From the IMG/VR virus record IMGVR_UViG_3300046804_003221, positions 1 to 23,012 of that record: a stretch of DNA of 23,012 nucleotides; one strand, 5' to 3'. How positions within the stretch are numbered: the first letter of the stretch is position 1; the number at the start of each line of letters is the position of its first letter. A program made the translations under genes and the position numbers. This document shows positions 13,226 to 20,417 of the stretch, in pieces. Below the pieces are notes generated by a model. The model was not told where the DNA came from. It saw only the letters and a list, made by a program, of their open reading frames with translations, and searched no databases. Source of the stretch: a virus.

Positions 13226-14451
13226 ATGCAAGTTAAAGAACTCAACCACCCAAAATCAAGCAAAGCTCTCAATGAGAGCGTGGCTAGAAAATTCGGATAC
13301 AAGCTAAACTTAGATAGTTTTAGCTTAGAACAACTGCAGACTTCTAGAGATAAACTAGCTAGTCAGCTTGCTGCTTTTGAAACTAGCCGCACATATGATG
13401 CTGTTTATGAAAGCAATGATTACCAAAAGAATCGTGCATTGTTAGATGTTATTACACAGGCAATTGCAGAGCGTAAACTAAGCCCAGGCGAAGAAAAAAA
13501 GAAAGAAAAGTTTGTAAAAGGCATGAAGAAAGTCAAAGGCGACTTTAGCAAGCGTTATGGCGAAAAAGGCGAACAAGTAATGCATGCCACAGCCACTAAG
13601 ATGGCTAAGGCAAAGGATGTAAAAGAGGCAATGTCAATCCTGCGCTCTGCTCTAAATGAGAGAACACTTACAGAAGGCGAAGAAGAAAAGGCAGCTCTAA
13701 TCATGAGTGCCCGTGATATGGTTGATAAGATCACTGGCTGGTTAGAAGACACAGCTTCTCTAAAATCAGAGACGTTGTTAGAACTCGTAGACTCTATAAG
13801 AGATGAGCTAGGCTCACAAGTATCAGCACAATTTAGCGGCAAAGTAAAACCAGCACTAGAAGAATTATATACAAGTTTAGAAACACAACGTACAGCCCTT
13901 GCACAAGCCGTTGCTGTACTAACAGGCGAAGAAGCTCCAGGCATGGGAGGCGAATCAGCAGGCGAAGCACCACCAGAACTGGGTGCAGACCAAATGCCCA
14001 CAGGCGATCAATTCGCGGCAGCTGAAGCTGGCGCCGGCGGAACAGAAGAAGCTGGCCGTGCTAAACGTGAAAGCGTAGAGTATAGCCGCAAGCTAGGCCA
14101 AATTTTAAGTTCAAAAAAAAAGTAACTGAAGATGCGGATACACTAATCCGCATCCTTCTACAACTGCAATCAAGAGCAAACTCACGTGGCGTGCCAGCGC
14201 AATTTAGCTGGGACGCCATTTCTAATATGTTACAGAACGTTTCTGGAGTTCAAATGGACTACGAAACATTCAAAGCAGAATTTGATGCTATTCCCCAACT
14301 AAAGAATATTGTACAGCAATTTGATGGTCGCGGCGTCACTCTAAAGACCAAAGAAAAACCAGAAGCTACTCAAGGCGAACCAAAAGACAAAGGCGGCATC
14401 GATGCCGCAGCCAAAAGAGCCGCTGGCAAAACTCTTCAACAACCAGGTTGA
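13226..14451 (+). CDS. Conserved phage protein made in short (299 aa) and -1 frameshifted long (408 aa) forms
   Basis: Frame zero encodes 299 residues and stops at 14125 right after three lysines (SSKKK). Frame -1 is open at that point and runs to 14451, adding 109 residues (VTEDADTLIRILLQLQSR, then FSWDAISNMLQNVSG, then MDYETFKAEFD with PQLKNIVQQFDGRGV). The join lies at A-AAA-AAG (14116-14122), with 14122 read twice. The added part has no Shine-Dalgarno or ATG of its own; only a GTG at 14191 exists. The frame-zero part is helical and charged, with KGDFSKRYGEKGEQVMHATA and ITGWLEDTASLKSETLLEL, and several L-x-E/(S/G/R) sites including LNE/S at 15-18. These would suit a head-core or packaged protein cleaved by a gp21-type protease. 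Function is unknown. A sequencing error in the A9 run would also join the frames but would not explain the hairpin. Confidence 0.75.
14113..14154 (+). promoter_or_regulatory. Programmed -1 ribosomal frameshift signal
   Basis: Nine A then G (14113-14122) give the heptamer A AAA AAG in the correct zero-frame phase, the same slippery site as E. coli dnaX. A stop codon follows at once. After an 8-nt spacer (14123-14130) comes a perfect 9-bp hairpin: GATGCGGAT (14131-14139), loop ACACTA, ATCCGCATC (14146-14154). There is no T-run, so it is not a terminator. No well-placed upstream Shine-Dalgarno stimulator was seen. Confidence 0.75.
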
Positions 14452-14476
14452 CATAGGGGTCTAGATACTATATAAT
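14448..14476 (+). promoter_or_regulatory. Consensus sigma70 promoter TTGACA-N17-TATAAT
   Basis: The -35 TTGACA is at 14448-14453 and the -10 TATAAT at 14471-14476, with the optimal 17-nt spacer: a perfect consensus on all counts. The -35 overlaps the stop of the frameshifted gene. The -10 ends 5 nt before the next ATG, so the transcript should start at or within a base or two of that ATG. Confidence 0.85.
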
Positions 14477-14481
14477 GTATC

Positions 14482-15168
14482 ATGACCCTTTTAATCAACA
14501 AATATCAATACAAACCACTTTCAAGAGACGAGTCAACAGGTAAACGCTTATACGCTACGCCGGATGGCAATAAAGTTCCGTCAGTAACTACCATTCTAGA
14601 TAAAACAAAACCAGCAGAGGCCCGTGAAGCACTAGCTAATTGGAAAAAAGCTGTTGGCGAAAAGAAAGCACAAGAGATTGTAACTGAGGCTGCAGGCCGA
14701 GGTACTAGGATGCACAAGTTCCTAGAAGACTATATCAAAGGTGAAGAGCTCAAAGAAACAGTAACTAATCCTTACGCACAACAAAGTCTAGATATGGCTA
14801 AGTTAGTGATTTCAAAGGGTTTTCCTAAGATACAAGAAGTGTGGGGTAGCGAAGTTCCCTTGTACTTTCCAGAACTATATGCGGGAACTACTGACTGTTG
14901 TGGTATACACGATGGCGATGAAAGCATCCTGGATTTTAAGCAGACAAACAAGCCTAAAAAACGCGAGTGGATCGGAGACTATTTCCTACAGCTAACAGCC
15001 TATGCTTTGGCACATAACGAAGTACACGGAACTAACATACGCAAGGGCGTTATTCTAATGTGCTCAAAAGACTACGAGTACCAGGAGTTCATCCTAGAAC
15101 CTAAGGATTTTGACTACTGGACAGAAGAGTGGTGTAAACGGGTGGAACAGTACTATAAACAGAACTGA
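14482..15168 (+). CDS. PD-(D/E)XK superfamily exonuclease
   Basis: A 228-residue nuclease of the PD-(D/E)XK fold. Motifs in order: PSVTTIL (33-39), GRGTRMHKFLEDYI (72-85) with H78 and E82, SEVPLY (123-128), AGTTD with D138, ILDFKQ with D151 and K153 (the D-x-K core), and YFLQLTAYALAH (167-178) with Q170 and Y174. This arrangement resembles RecB-like/MGME1-like exonucleases found in T4-like environmental phages, which act on DNA ends in recombination or host-DNA breakdown. It is single-domain with no helicase part. The first Met fits the family's usual N-terminus, yet there is no ribosome site and a consensus sigma70 -10 box ends 5 nt upstream, so an early, leaderless message is predicted. The exact substrate polarity cannot be told. 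Confidence 0.85.
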   Translation: MTLLINKYQYKPLSRDESTGKRLYATPDGNKVPSVTTILDKTKPAEAREALANWKKAVGEKKAQEIVTEAAGRGTRMHKFLEDYIKGEELKETVTNPYAQQSLDMAKLVISKGFPKIQEVWGSEVPLYFPELYAGTTDCCGIHDGDESILDFKQTNKPKKREWIGDYFLQLTAYALAHNEVHGTNIRKGVILMCSKDYEYQEFILEPKDFDYWTEEWCKRVEQYYKQN

Positions 15169-15174
15169 TAAATA
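15169..15174 (+). promoter_or_regulatory. Late-type promoter core TAAATA before the tailspike gene
   Basis: GATAAATATC follows the nuclease stop codon directly and lies 19 nt before the start at 15194. The ribosome site is modest (AGGATA). Confidence 0.5.
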
Positions 15175-15193
15175 TCTAAAATAGGATATTTTC

Positions 15194-17050
15194 ATGGCTG
15201 TCGTTCAGATTAGTAAAATCCAGATCCGTAGAGGACAAAAAAACACTAGCTCGGGCTTGCCTCAATTAGCCAGCGGCGAACTAGCTTGGGCTATTGATAC
15301 CCAAGAACTATACATTGGTAGCGGCGCTGTCAGCGAAGGGGCACCATATGTTGATAATATTAAAATCCTTACAGAACAAGATAACCTACTAGAACTAGTA
15401 GGAACCTATCAATTTGCAAAAAATAATGCATCTATACAGACTGGACCTAGTGCGAACCAACCAGTCGTACAAACTTTACAGAATGTAATCGATCAATTTG
15501 TTACTGCTTCAAACTTTGGTGTAGTAGGTGATGGTGTAGTGGACGATACGGCTGCAATTCAGAGGGCTATCGATCAGTTATATCTAAACCCCGCTTTCCA
15601 GGGCATTCCGTCAAACCCGGGGGCAAGAGAAGAAGCACGAACTGAAATATTGTTCGGACCTGGAAATTTTAGAATAACTTCTACTATCTACCTTCCTAGC
15701 TATTGTTTTATTACAGGTAGCGGAGCTCAGCATACATTTTTTAAATATGAGGGAGACGACGTAGCTTTTAAGTTTGTTAATACTAATTCAACTATTGGTG
15801 AATATACAACAGCAGATGTTACGCCAACAAATCAGCCTAAATATATTATACTTAGAGATTTTACAATTAGTTGTTCGAGTGGACTTGCCTCTGGACTGGA
15901 ACTGAATTGTGTAGCTAATTCTAAGTTTGAAAATATTAGTATCAGAGGATCTTACTTATGGGATGCTGATAACTATACTGTTACGGGAACAATAGGAGAG
16001 ACAGGATTAATCCTTAAAGGCGGAAATTATCCTAATGCTGATACAAAGGTTACAGCTCTAAGATCAAGTGGTGGTGCTAACGGACAATTATCAATGATAA
16101 TGAGCACAGTTAGTGGCATTAAGTCTGGTGCAAGAGTAGAAGGTACGGGTATAGCAGCCGGTACTATCGTTACCAATGTCAACGTCGTTACAAAAGAGAT
16201 AACTTTGAGCCTAGCTCTTACAGCACAGTCTGCCGGAACATATACTTTTATTGTACCAGCAGACACCTATCCAACAACATTACTTAACTTGTTTAACAAA
16301 GTCGCTATTTCTGGATTTGCTGTTTGTGTTCGCGGAGAATCTAATATTGCCTATAATAATTTTACTAATTGCGATTTTTCAGAATCATTTTATGGTGTCT
16401 ATCTAGGATATGGGTCAACGGCTCCGGTTAATAATACAATTTCCTACTCGTCGTTTAGGCACATCAATAAAGAAGGTCTTTATATTGCCAGCGGTAGTGC
16501 TTATGGAAATATAAGTTTGAATAATAAATTTGTTGATGTTGGTACAGACGGCGGAAATTTTAATGTAAATGCCTACCCAATAATTTATTTTGGTGCTAAA
16601 GGAAATCAAACAATAGGTGATATTTTTGATAGGCAAAGTCTAGCCACACAATTCCTCAATAATACCTATAAACCAGAGGTCGATGGAATAACTTATTTTG
16701 TTAACAGCGGTCCTCAACAGACAACAGTAAGTCAAGTACTAAGTCAGCCTGTGTCCTTAATAAGGATTCCTGTAACATCTTCTGGATGTTATGAAGTATC
16801 TTATAAGTATTTTTCTGGTGTTGCTGACCAATTTAGGAAAGGTAAGATGAGCATAGCAGTCAATATTGCAACTTCAAAATTTGAATTTGTTGATGAATAT
16901 GATATACTTTCTGATCTTAACAACGCTGTAGAAATCGATGAGTCACTTGTATTCAGCGGTGCAATAGTCGGTAATTCTATTGTTATCAGCTATGTAAACT
17001 CTCAACCCGGAGAAGGTACTGTTAGATTCGTTGTTTCAGCACTAACCTAA
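15194..17050 (+). CDS. Tailspike/tail-fibre protein with Mtd-like N-terminus and pectate-lyase-like beta-helix
   Basis: A 618-residue virion protein. Residues 6-45 (ISKIQIRRGQ, LPQLASGELAWAIDTQELYI) match the N-terminal attachment domain seen in major-tropism-determinant-like and many other tail proteins. Residues of about 107-127 (NFGVVGDGVVDDTAAIQRAI) are the classic opening of a pectate-lyase-3 type beta-helix, followed by helix rungs (LRDFTISCSSGLASGLEL, FENISIRG, NFTNCDFSESFYGVYLG, SYSSFRHINKEGLYIASGSA). A ConA/Ig-like C-terminus follows from about 510. Such spikes bind or cut surface polysaccharide. No catalytic residues can be picked by eye, so enzyme activity is unproven. A shorter inserted strand region around residues 280-350 (IMSTVSGIKSGARVEGTGI) looks like a carbohydrate-binding or Ig-like insert. 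It is coupled to the next gene by a 1-nt overlap (TAATG). Confidence 0.85.
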   Translation: MAVVQISKIQIRRGQKNTSSGLPQLASGELAWAIDTQELYIGSGAVSEGAPYVDNIKILTEQDNLLELVGTYQFAKNNASIQTGPSANQPVVQTLQNVIDQFVTASNFGVVGDGVVDDTAAIQRAIDQLYLNPAFQGIPSNPGAREEARTEILFGPGNFRITSTIYLPSYCFITGSGAQHTFFKYEGDDVAFKFVNTNSTIGEYTTADVTPTNQPKYIILRDFTISCSSGLASGLELNCVANSKFENISIRGSYLWDADNYTVTGTIGETGLILKGGNYPNADTKVTALRSSGGANGQLSMIMSTVSGIKSGARVEGTGIAAGTIVTNVNVVTKEITLSLALTAQSAGTYTFIVPADTYPTTLLNLFNKVAISGFAVCVRGESNIAYNNFTNCDFSESFYGVYLGYGSTAPVNNTISYSSFRHINKEGLYIASGSAYGNISLNNKFVDVGTDGGNFNVNAYPIIYFGAKGNQTIGDIFDRQSLATQFLNNTYKPEVDGITYFVNSGPQQTTVSQVLSQPVSLIRIPVTSSGCYEVSYKYFSGVADQFRKGKMSIAVNIATSKFEFVDEYDILSDLNNAVEIDESLVFSGAIVGNSIVISYVNSQPGEGTVRFVVSALT

Positions 17051-17481
17051 TGATTCGGTTAGACTGTCTTACCAATATTAAATTTAAGACGTGGCTGCAA
17101 CTGCGACTAGAGATTGAAACAGCCCAAGATCCTTTTTATATAACCTCAAAATTTTTCACTCGCTTGCCTAGAGTTAAGCGATACACAGATCCCTATGATC
17201 AATCATCTTGGCCGACCCCCTGGGAACTGATTGAAGAAAATGAGTACTGCGAATTCAATATTATTTTAGGAATATGTTATACTCTACAATTAACTGAGCG
17301 TTTTAAAAGCTCAAATCCTAAAATTTGTTTGGCTATTGACAAAATCAATAAAACATCTTATTATTTGTTGTTATTTGATGATAAGGTCTATGGATATGAT
17401 GAGGAGGAATGGATTTCTATGCGAGCGTTGCCAAAAACGCTGAGTATACAAAAGATATATCCGATGAACCCCTTGCACTAA
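17050..17481 (+). CDS. Conserved phage hypothetical protein
   Basis: A 143-residue soluble protein of unknown function. Its most characteristic part is DPYDQSSWPTPWELIEENEY followed by CEFNIILGICYTLQLTERF, with clustered Trp, Pro and Cys, which looks like a conserved core shared with T4-like environmental phages. Later it has alternating strands (PKICLAIDKINKTSYYLLLF, KVYGYDEEEWISM). The Cys-in-helix after a W-P-x-P-W turn is reminiscent of papain/transglutaminase-like folds, but no His-Asp partner can be assigned, so this is not claimed. The start overlaps the tailspike stop by 1 nt, so it is translated with it and might be a spike chaperone or attachment partner. Its stop codon forms part of the next TAAATA box. 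Confidence 0.75.
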   Translation: MIRLDCLTNIKFKTWLQLRLEIETAQDPFYITSKFFTRLPRVKRYTDPYDQSSWPTPWELIEENEYCEFNIILGICYTLQLTERFKSSNPKICLAIDKINKTSYYLLLFDDKVYGYDEEEWISMRALPKTLSIQKIYPMNPLH

Positions 17482-17484
17482 ATA
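17479..17484 (+). promoter_or_regulatory. Late-type promoter core TAAATA before the RNR operon
   Basis: ACTAAATAAG overlaps the preceding stop codon, 30 nt before the nrdA ATG. No good Shine-Dalgarno precedes nrdA, only a purine stretch (AAAAAGA). For a nucleotide-metabolism gene an early promoter would be expected, so this box may be coincidental or the operon may be read through from upstream. Confidence 0.35.
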
Positions 17485-17514
17485 AGTTTTCGAAAGCTAA
17501 AAAGATCTACTACT

Positions 17515-19866
17515 ATGCAAAATATCACAGTCATTAAGAGAAACGGACACAAAGAAACACTAACTATTGAAAAATGGCAAGCCCAAGTGGCTAAAGTTTG
17601 TAAGGGCATAGCAGATGTAAGTCAATCGATGATTGAAATAAAGAGCCAACCGCATTTCTATGACGGTATTACAACTAAAGAAATTGATGGAATTACTCTT
17701 CGTGCTATTGTTGATCTAATTGACGTGGAGTCTAATCCAGATATAGGGCACACAAACTATCAATATGTAGCAGGTAAGCAACGATTAAGTATGCTACGTA
17801 AAGATGTGTATGGCACCTACGATCCTCCTAGTCTTTTAGATATTGTTAAGAAAAATATTTCAGTTGGGCTTTATACTCCCGAGCTACTTGAGTGGTATAC
17901 TGAAGATGACTGGAATAAGATGAATGACATTATCGATCATTCAAAAGATGAAGAATACAGTTATGCGGCTATTGAGCAATTGATTGAAAAATATCTTGTA
18001 AAAAATAGAAGTACAGGTGAAATATATGAGACTCCACAAGTACGTTATTTGGTGGCAGCTGCCACGGTGTTTCATAAAGAAGAGCCTAACACAACTCGTA
18101 TGCGCTACATAAAGGAATATTATAATGCAGCTTCTGACGGTCTATTTACTCTCGCTACTCCTGTTCTTGCTGGGCTTGGGACTCCCACTAAGCAGTTCAG
18201 TAGTTGTGTACTCATTCGCAGTGATGATGATCTTGACTCCATTTTTGCTTCTGGAGAAATGATGGCCAAGTATGCCAGCAAACGTGCCGGCATTGGTTTA
18301 GAAATAGGACGTCTACGTCCATTAGGATCTCCCATTCGTGGCGGCGAAATCATGCATACTGGCATGATTCCTTTTTTAAAGAAGTGGTTCGGTGACCTAC
18401 GCTCATGCTCACAAGGTGGTATTAGAAACGCTAGTGCTACAGTCTTTTATCCTATTTGGCATTATCAGTTTGACGATCTTATTGTCCTTAAGAACAATCA
18501 AGGAACTGAAGAAACTCGCGTTAGACACATGGACTACGGAGTGGTACTATCAGCATTCTTTTGGCGTCGTTTCAAAAATAAAGAAAACATTACGTTTTTT
18601 GATCCTAATCAAGTGCCTGATCTCTACGAAGCTTTCTACAAAGACACCGACCTATTTGAACAACTATATGTCAAATATGAGAAGCAGGCCGGCATTCGTA
18701 AGAAGTCAATGAGTGCTGAAGAAGTATTCAAAGGTGGAATACTAAAGGAAAGAACCGATACAGGACGTATATACCTTGTGTTCATCGATAATGTTATGGA
18801 CCAAGGGCCATTTGACCCTGAATGGCATACAATTTATCAAAGTAATTTATGCTGTGAAATACTATTACCTACTCGATCATTTAAGCGTCTTGATGACGAT
18901 GCTGGCAGGATTGCTCTATGTACGTTGGGCAGTATTAACTGGGGAGCATTCCGTAATCCAGAAGATATGCGCCGGGCTTGCCGCATTCTACAGCGTAGTC
19001 TATGTAACATTCTTGATTACCAAGACTTTCTAAGTATACAAAGTAAACTTAGTAACGATGAAATACAACCACTAGGAATTGGTGTAACTAATCTTGCCTA
19101 TTGGCACGCCAAGCGTGGACACAAGTATGGCGAGAAAGATGCACTACAAGAAGTTAAACAATGGATGGAACACCAAGCCTACTATCTCACAGAAGCTACA
19201 GTAGAACTTGCCAAGGAAAGAGGCAAGTGTCTAGACAGCGATAAAACATGGTACGGTCGGGGGATTTTTCCCTGGGAACGTCGCGCCAAAGGGGTCAACG
19301 AACTCGCCGATTTTACACCAGAACTTGATTGGGAACCTTTAAGAAAGGAAATGAAAGAATATGGAGTTAGAAATGCTACCCTTATGGCTATTGCTCCTGT
19401 GGAGTCAAGCTCTGTGGTTATTAATAGTACCAATGGAATTGAACTTCCAATGTCGCTTATATCAACAAAGGAATCAAAGGCTGGAAGTTTTACACAAGTA
19501 GTTCCTGAATATCATAAGTTAAAAAACAAATATCAATTGATGTGGGAGCAAAGAGACTGCGATGGTTATCTTAGAACAGCTGCTATTTTGGCTGCTTACG
19601 TTGATCAAAGTATTAGTACTAATACTTTTTATAATCCTGCTCATTTCGCAGACAGGAAGGTACCTACTACACTAATAGCAAAAAATCTAATGCAGGCGCA
19701 TTCTTGGGGTATTAAGACCTTTTACTACAGTTTAATTAATAAACAAGGTAGTAAAGTTATTGACGAACCAAAGCTGGAACTTAACGGACATAATGGCCAT
19801 AACGGCTATAACGGTTTTCACTTTGAAGAGCTTGATCAAGACGATTGTGAGGCCTGTAAGCTATGA
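17515..19866 (+). CDS. nrdA: Class Ia ribonucleoside-diphosphate reductase, alpha (catalytic) subunit
   Basis: A 783-residue NrdA that reduces ribonucleoside diphosphates to deoxy forms for phage DNA synthesis. An N-terminal ATP-cone is present (VIKRNGHKETLTIEKW, from residue 6). Active-site residues align with E. coli at a constant offset of about 6-7: C231 (SSC), N444, C446 and E448 (SNLCCEI), C469 (ALCTL), and the radical-transfer tyrosines Y737-Y738 (TFYY). All catalytic residues are intact, so allosteric and catalytic function is expected. Two odd points are that the C-terminal redox tail is C-E-A-C (C778, C781), a CxxC rather than the E. coli CxxxxC, and that it is joined by a linker of repeated N-G-(H/Y) units at 757-767. 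The stop overlaps the superoxide dismutase start by 4 nt (ATGA). Confidence 0.97.
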   Translation: MQNITVIKRNGHKETLTIEKWQAQVAKVCKGIADVSQSMIEIKSQPHFYDGITTKEIDGITLRAIVDLIDVESNPDIGHTNYQYVAGKQRLSMLRKDVYGTYDPPSLLDIVKKNISVGLYTPELLEWYTEDDWNKMNDIIDHSKDEEYSYAAIEQLIEKYLVKNRSTGEIYETPQVRYLVAAATVFHKEEPNTTRMRYIKEYYNAASDGLFTLATPVLAGLGTPTKQFSSCVLIRSDDDLDSIFASGEMMAKYASKRAGIGLEIGRLRPLGSPIRGGEIMHTGMIPFLKKWFGDLRSCSQGGIRNASATVFYPIWHYQFDDLIVLKNNQGTEETRVRHMDYGVVLSAFFWRRFKNKENITFFDPNQVPDLYEAFYKDTDLFEQLYVKYEKQAGIRKKSMSAEEVFKGGILKERTDTGRIYLVFIDNVMDQGPFDPEWHTIYQSNLCCEILLPTRSFKRLDDDAGRIALCTLGSINWGAFRNPEDMRRACRILQRSLCNILDYQDFLSIQSKLSNDEIQPLGIGVTNLAYWHAKRGHKYGEKDALQEVKQWMEHQAYYLTEATVELAKERGKCLDSDKTWYGRGIFPWERRAKGVNELADFTPELDWEPLRKEMKEYGVRNATLMAIAPVESSSVVINSTNGIELPMSLISTKESKAGSFTQVVPEYHKLKNKYQLMWEQRDCDGYLRTAAILAAYVDQSISTNTFYNPAHFADRKVPTTLIAKNLMQAHSWGIKTFYYSLINKQGSKVIDEPKLELNGHNGHNGYNGFHFEELDQDDCEACKL
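19783..19815 (+). repeat. N-G-H/Y tandem repeat in the NrdA C-terminal linker
   Basis: Encodes NGHNGHNGYNG as 9-nt units (AAC GGN CAT type), just before the acidic stretch and the redox CxxC tail. It is a flexible swinging linker by position. Confidence 0.7.
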
Positions 19867-20417
19867 CGTTTGGTTTTATCAAGTATGTATTGGCAGAAGA
19901 GATTAGGCCGATCAAATTAAAGATTGATGCACTTCCATATAGCACTACAGCCCTGGCTCCTGTTATTTCGAAACAGACTATTGACTATCACTATGAACAT
20001 CTTGCTAAAACATACGCAAAACGTTATAATGCCGGAGAAGGTGATCCAGACTTTAATCAAGCAGGCGTATTCCTACACAATATATTGTTTGCTCAGTATC
20101 GATCACCCAAGGATGCTAATAATCCAACGGGCAAGATAAAAGATTTTATTGAAAAGCATTTTGATACATTTGCTAAATTTAAAGATGAATTCACCAAAGA
20201 AGCAATGGCTATACAAGGTAGTGGTTGGGTGTATTTGAGTAAGAGTGGCAAGATTAAAACCATAAAGAATCACGAAATTAAAAGAGACATAGTATTATTA
20301 ATAGACTGGTGGGAACACGCTTGGGCGTTAGACTACCAATGGGACAAAAAAGAATACCTAAACAATCAATGGCGTATAATAAATTGGGATCATATAAATG
20401 AGTCGAGCACAATATAA
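19863..20417 (+). CDS. sod: Fe/Mn-family superoxide dismutase embedded in the RNR operon
   Basis: A 184-residue protein aligning along its length with Fe/Mn superoxide dismutases, which turn superoxide into O2 and H2O2. N-terminal part: LPYSTTALAPVISKQTIDYH, with metal ligand H43 and gateway Y51. The second ligand is H72 (VFLHNILF). C-terminal part: GSGWVYLSKSGKIKTIKNHE, then LLIDWWEHAWALDY with ligands D148 and H152, and YLNNQWRIINWDHINE. All four metal ligands are kept. The Fe-type active-site Gln is Gly here (G68) and the Mn-type Gln position is probably His137, as in some Fe or cambialistic enzymes. About 15 extra N-terminal residues precede the fold; no signal peptide is evident. It overlaps nrdA by 4 nt and nrdB by 20 nt, so all three are coupled. 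Active enzyme is likely; metal choice is uncertain. Confidence 0.9.
   Translation: MTFGFIKYVLAEEIRPIKLKIDALPYSTTALAPVISKQTIDYHYEHLAKTYAKRYNAGEGDPDFNQAGVFLHNILFAQYRSPKDANNPTGKIKDFIEKHFDTFAKFKDEFTKEAMAIQGSGWVYLSKSGKIKTIKNHEIKRDIVLLIDWWEHAWALDYQWDKKEYLNNQWRIINWDHINESSTI

Noticed and set aside
13555-14001. Minus-strand Ser-rich open frame
   Set aside because: Shadow of the frameshifted gene; no start signal.
14131-14154. Hairpin as a transcription terminator
   Set aside because: No T-run follows; position and phase fit a frameshift stimulator.
14191-14451. Independent gene starting at GTG 14191
   Set aside because: No ribosome site, and the frame is open back through the slippery site; better read as the frameshifted extension.
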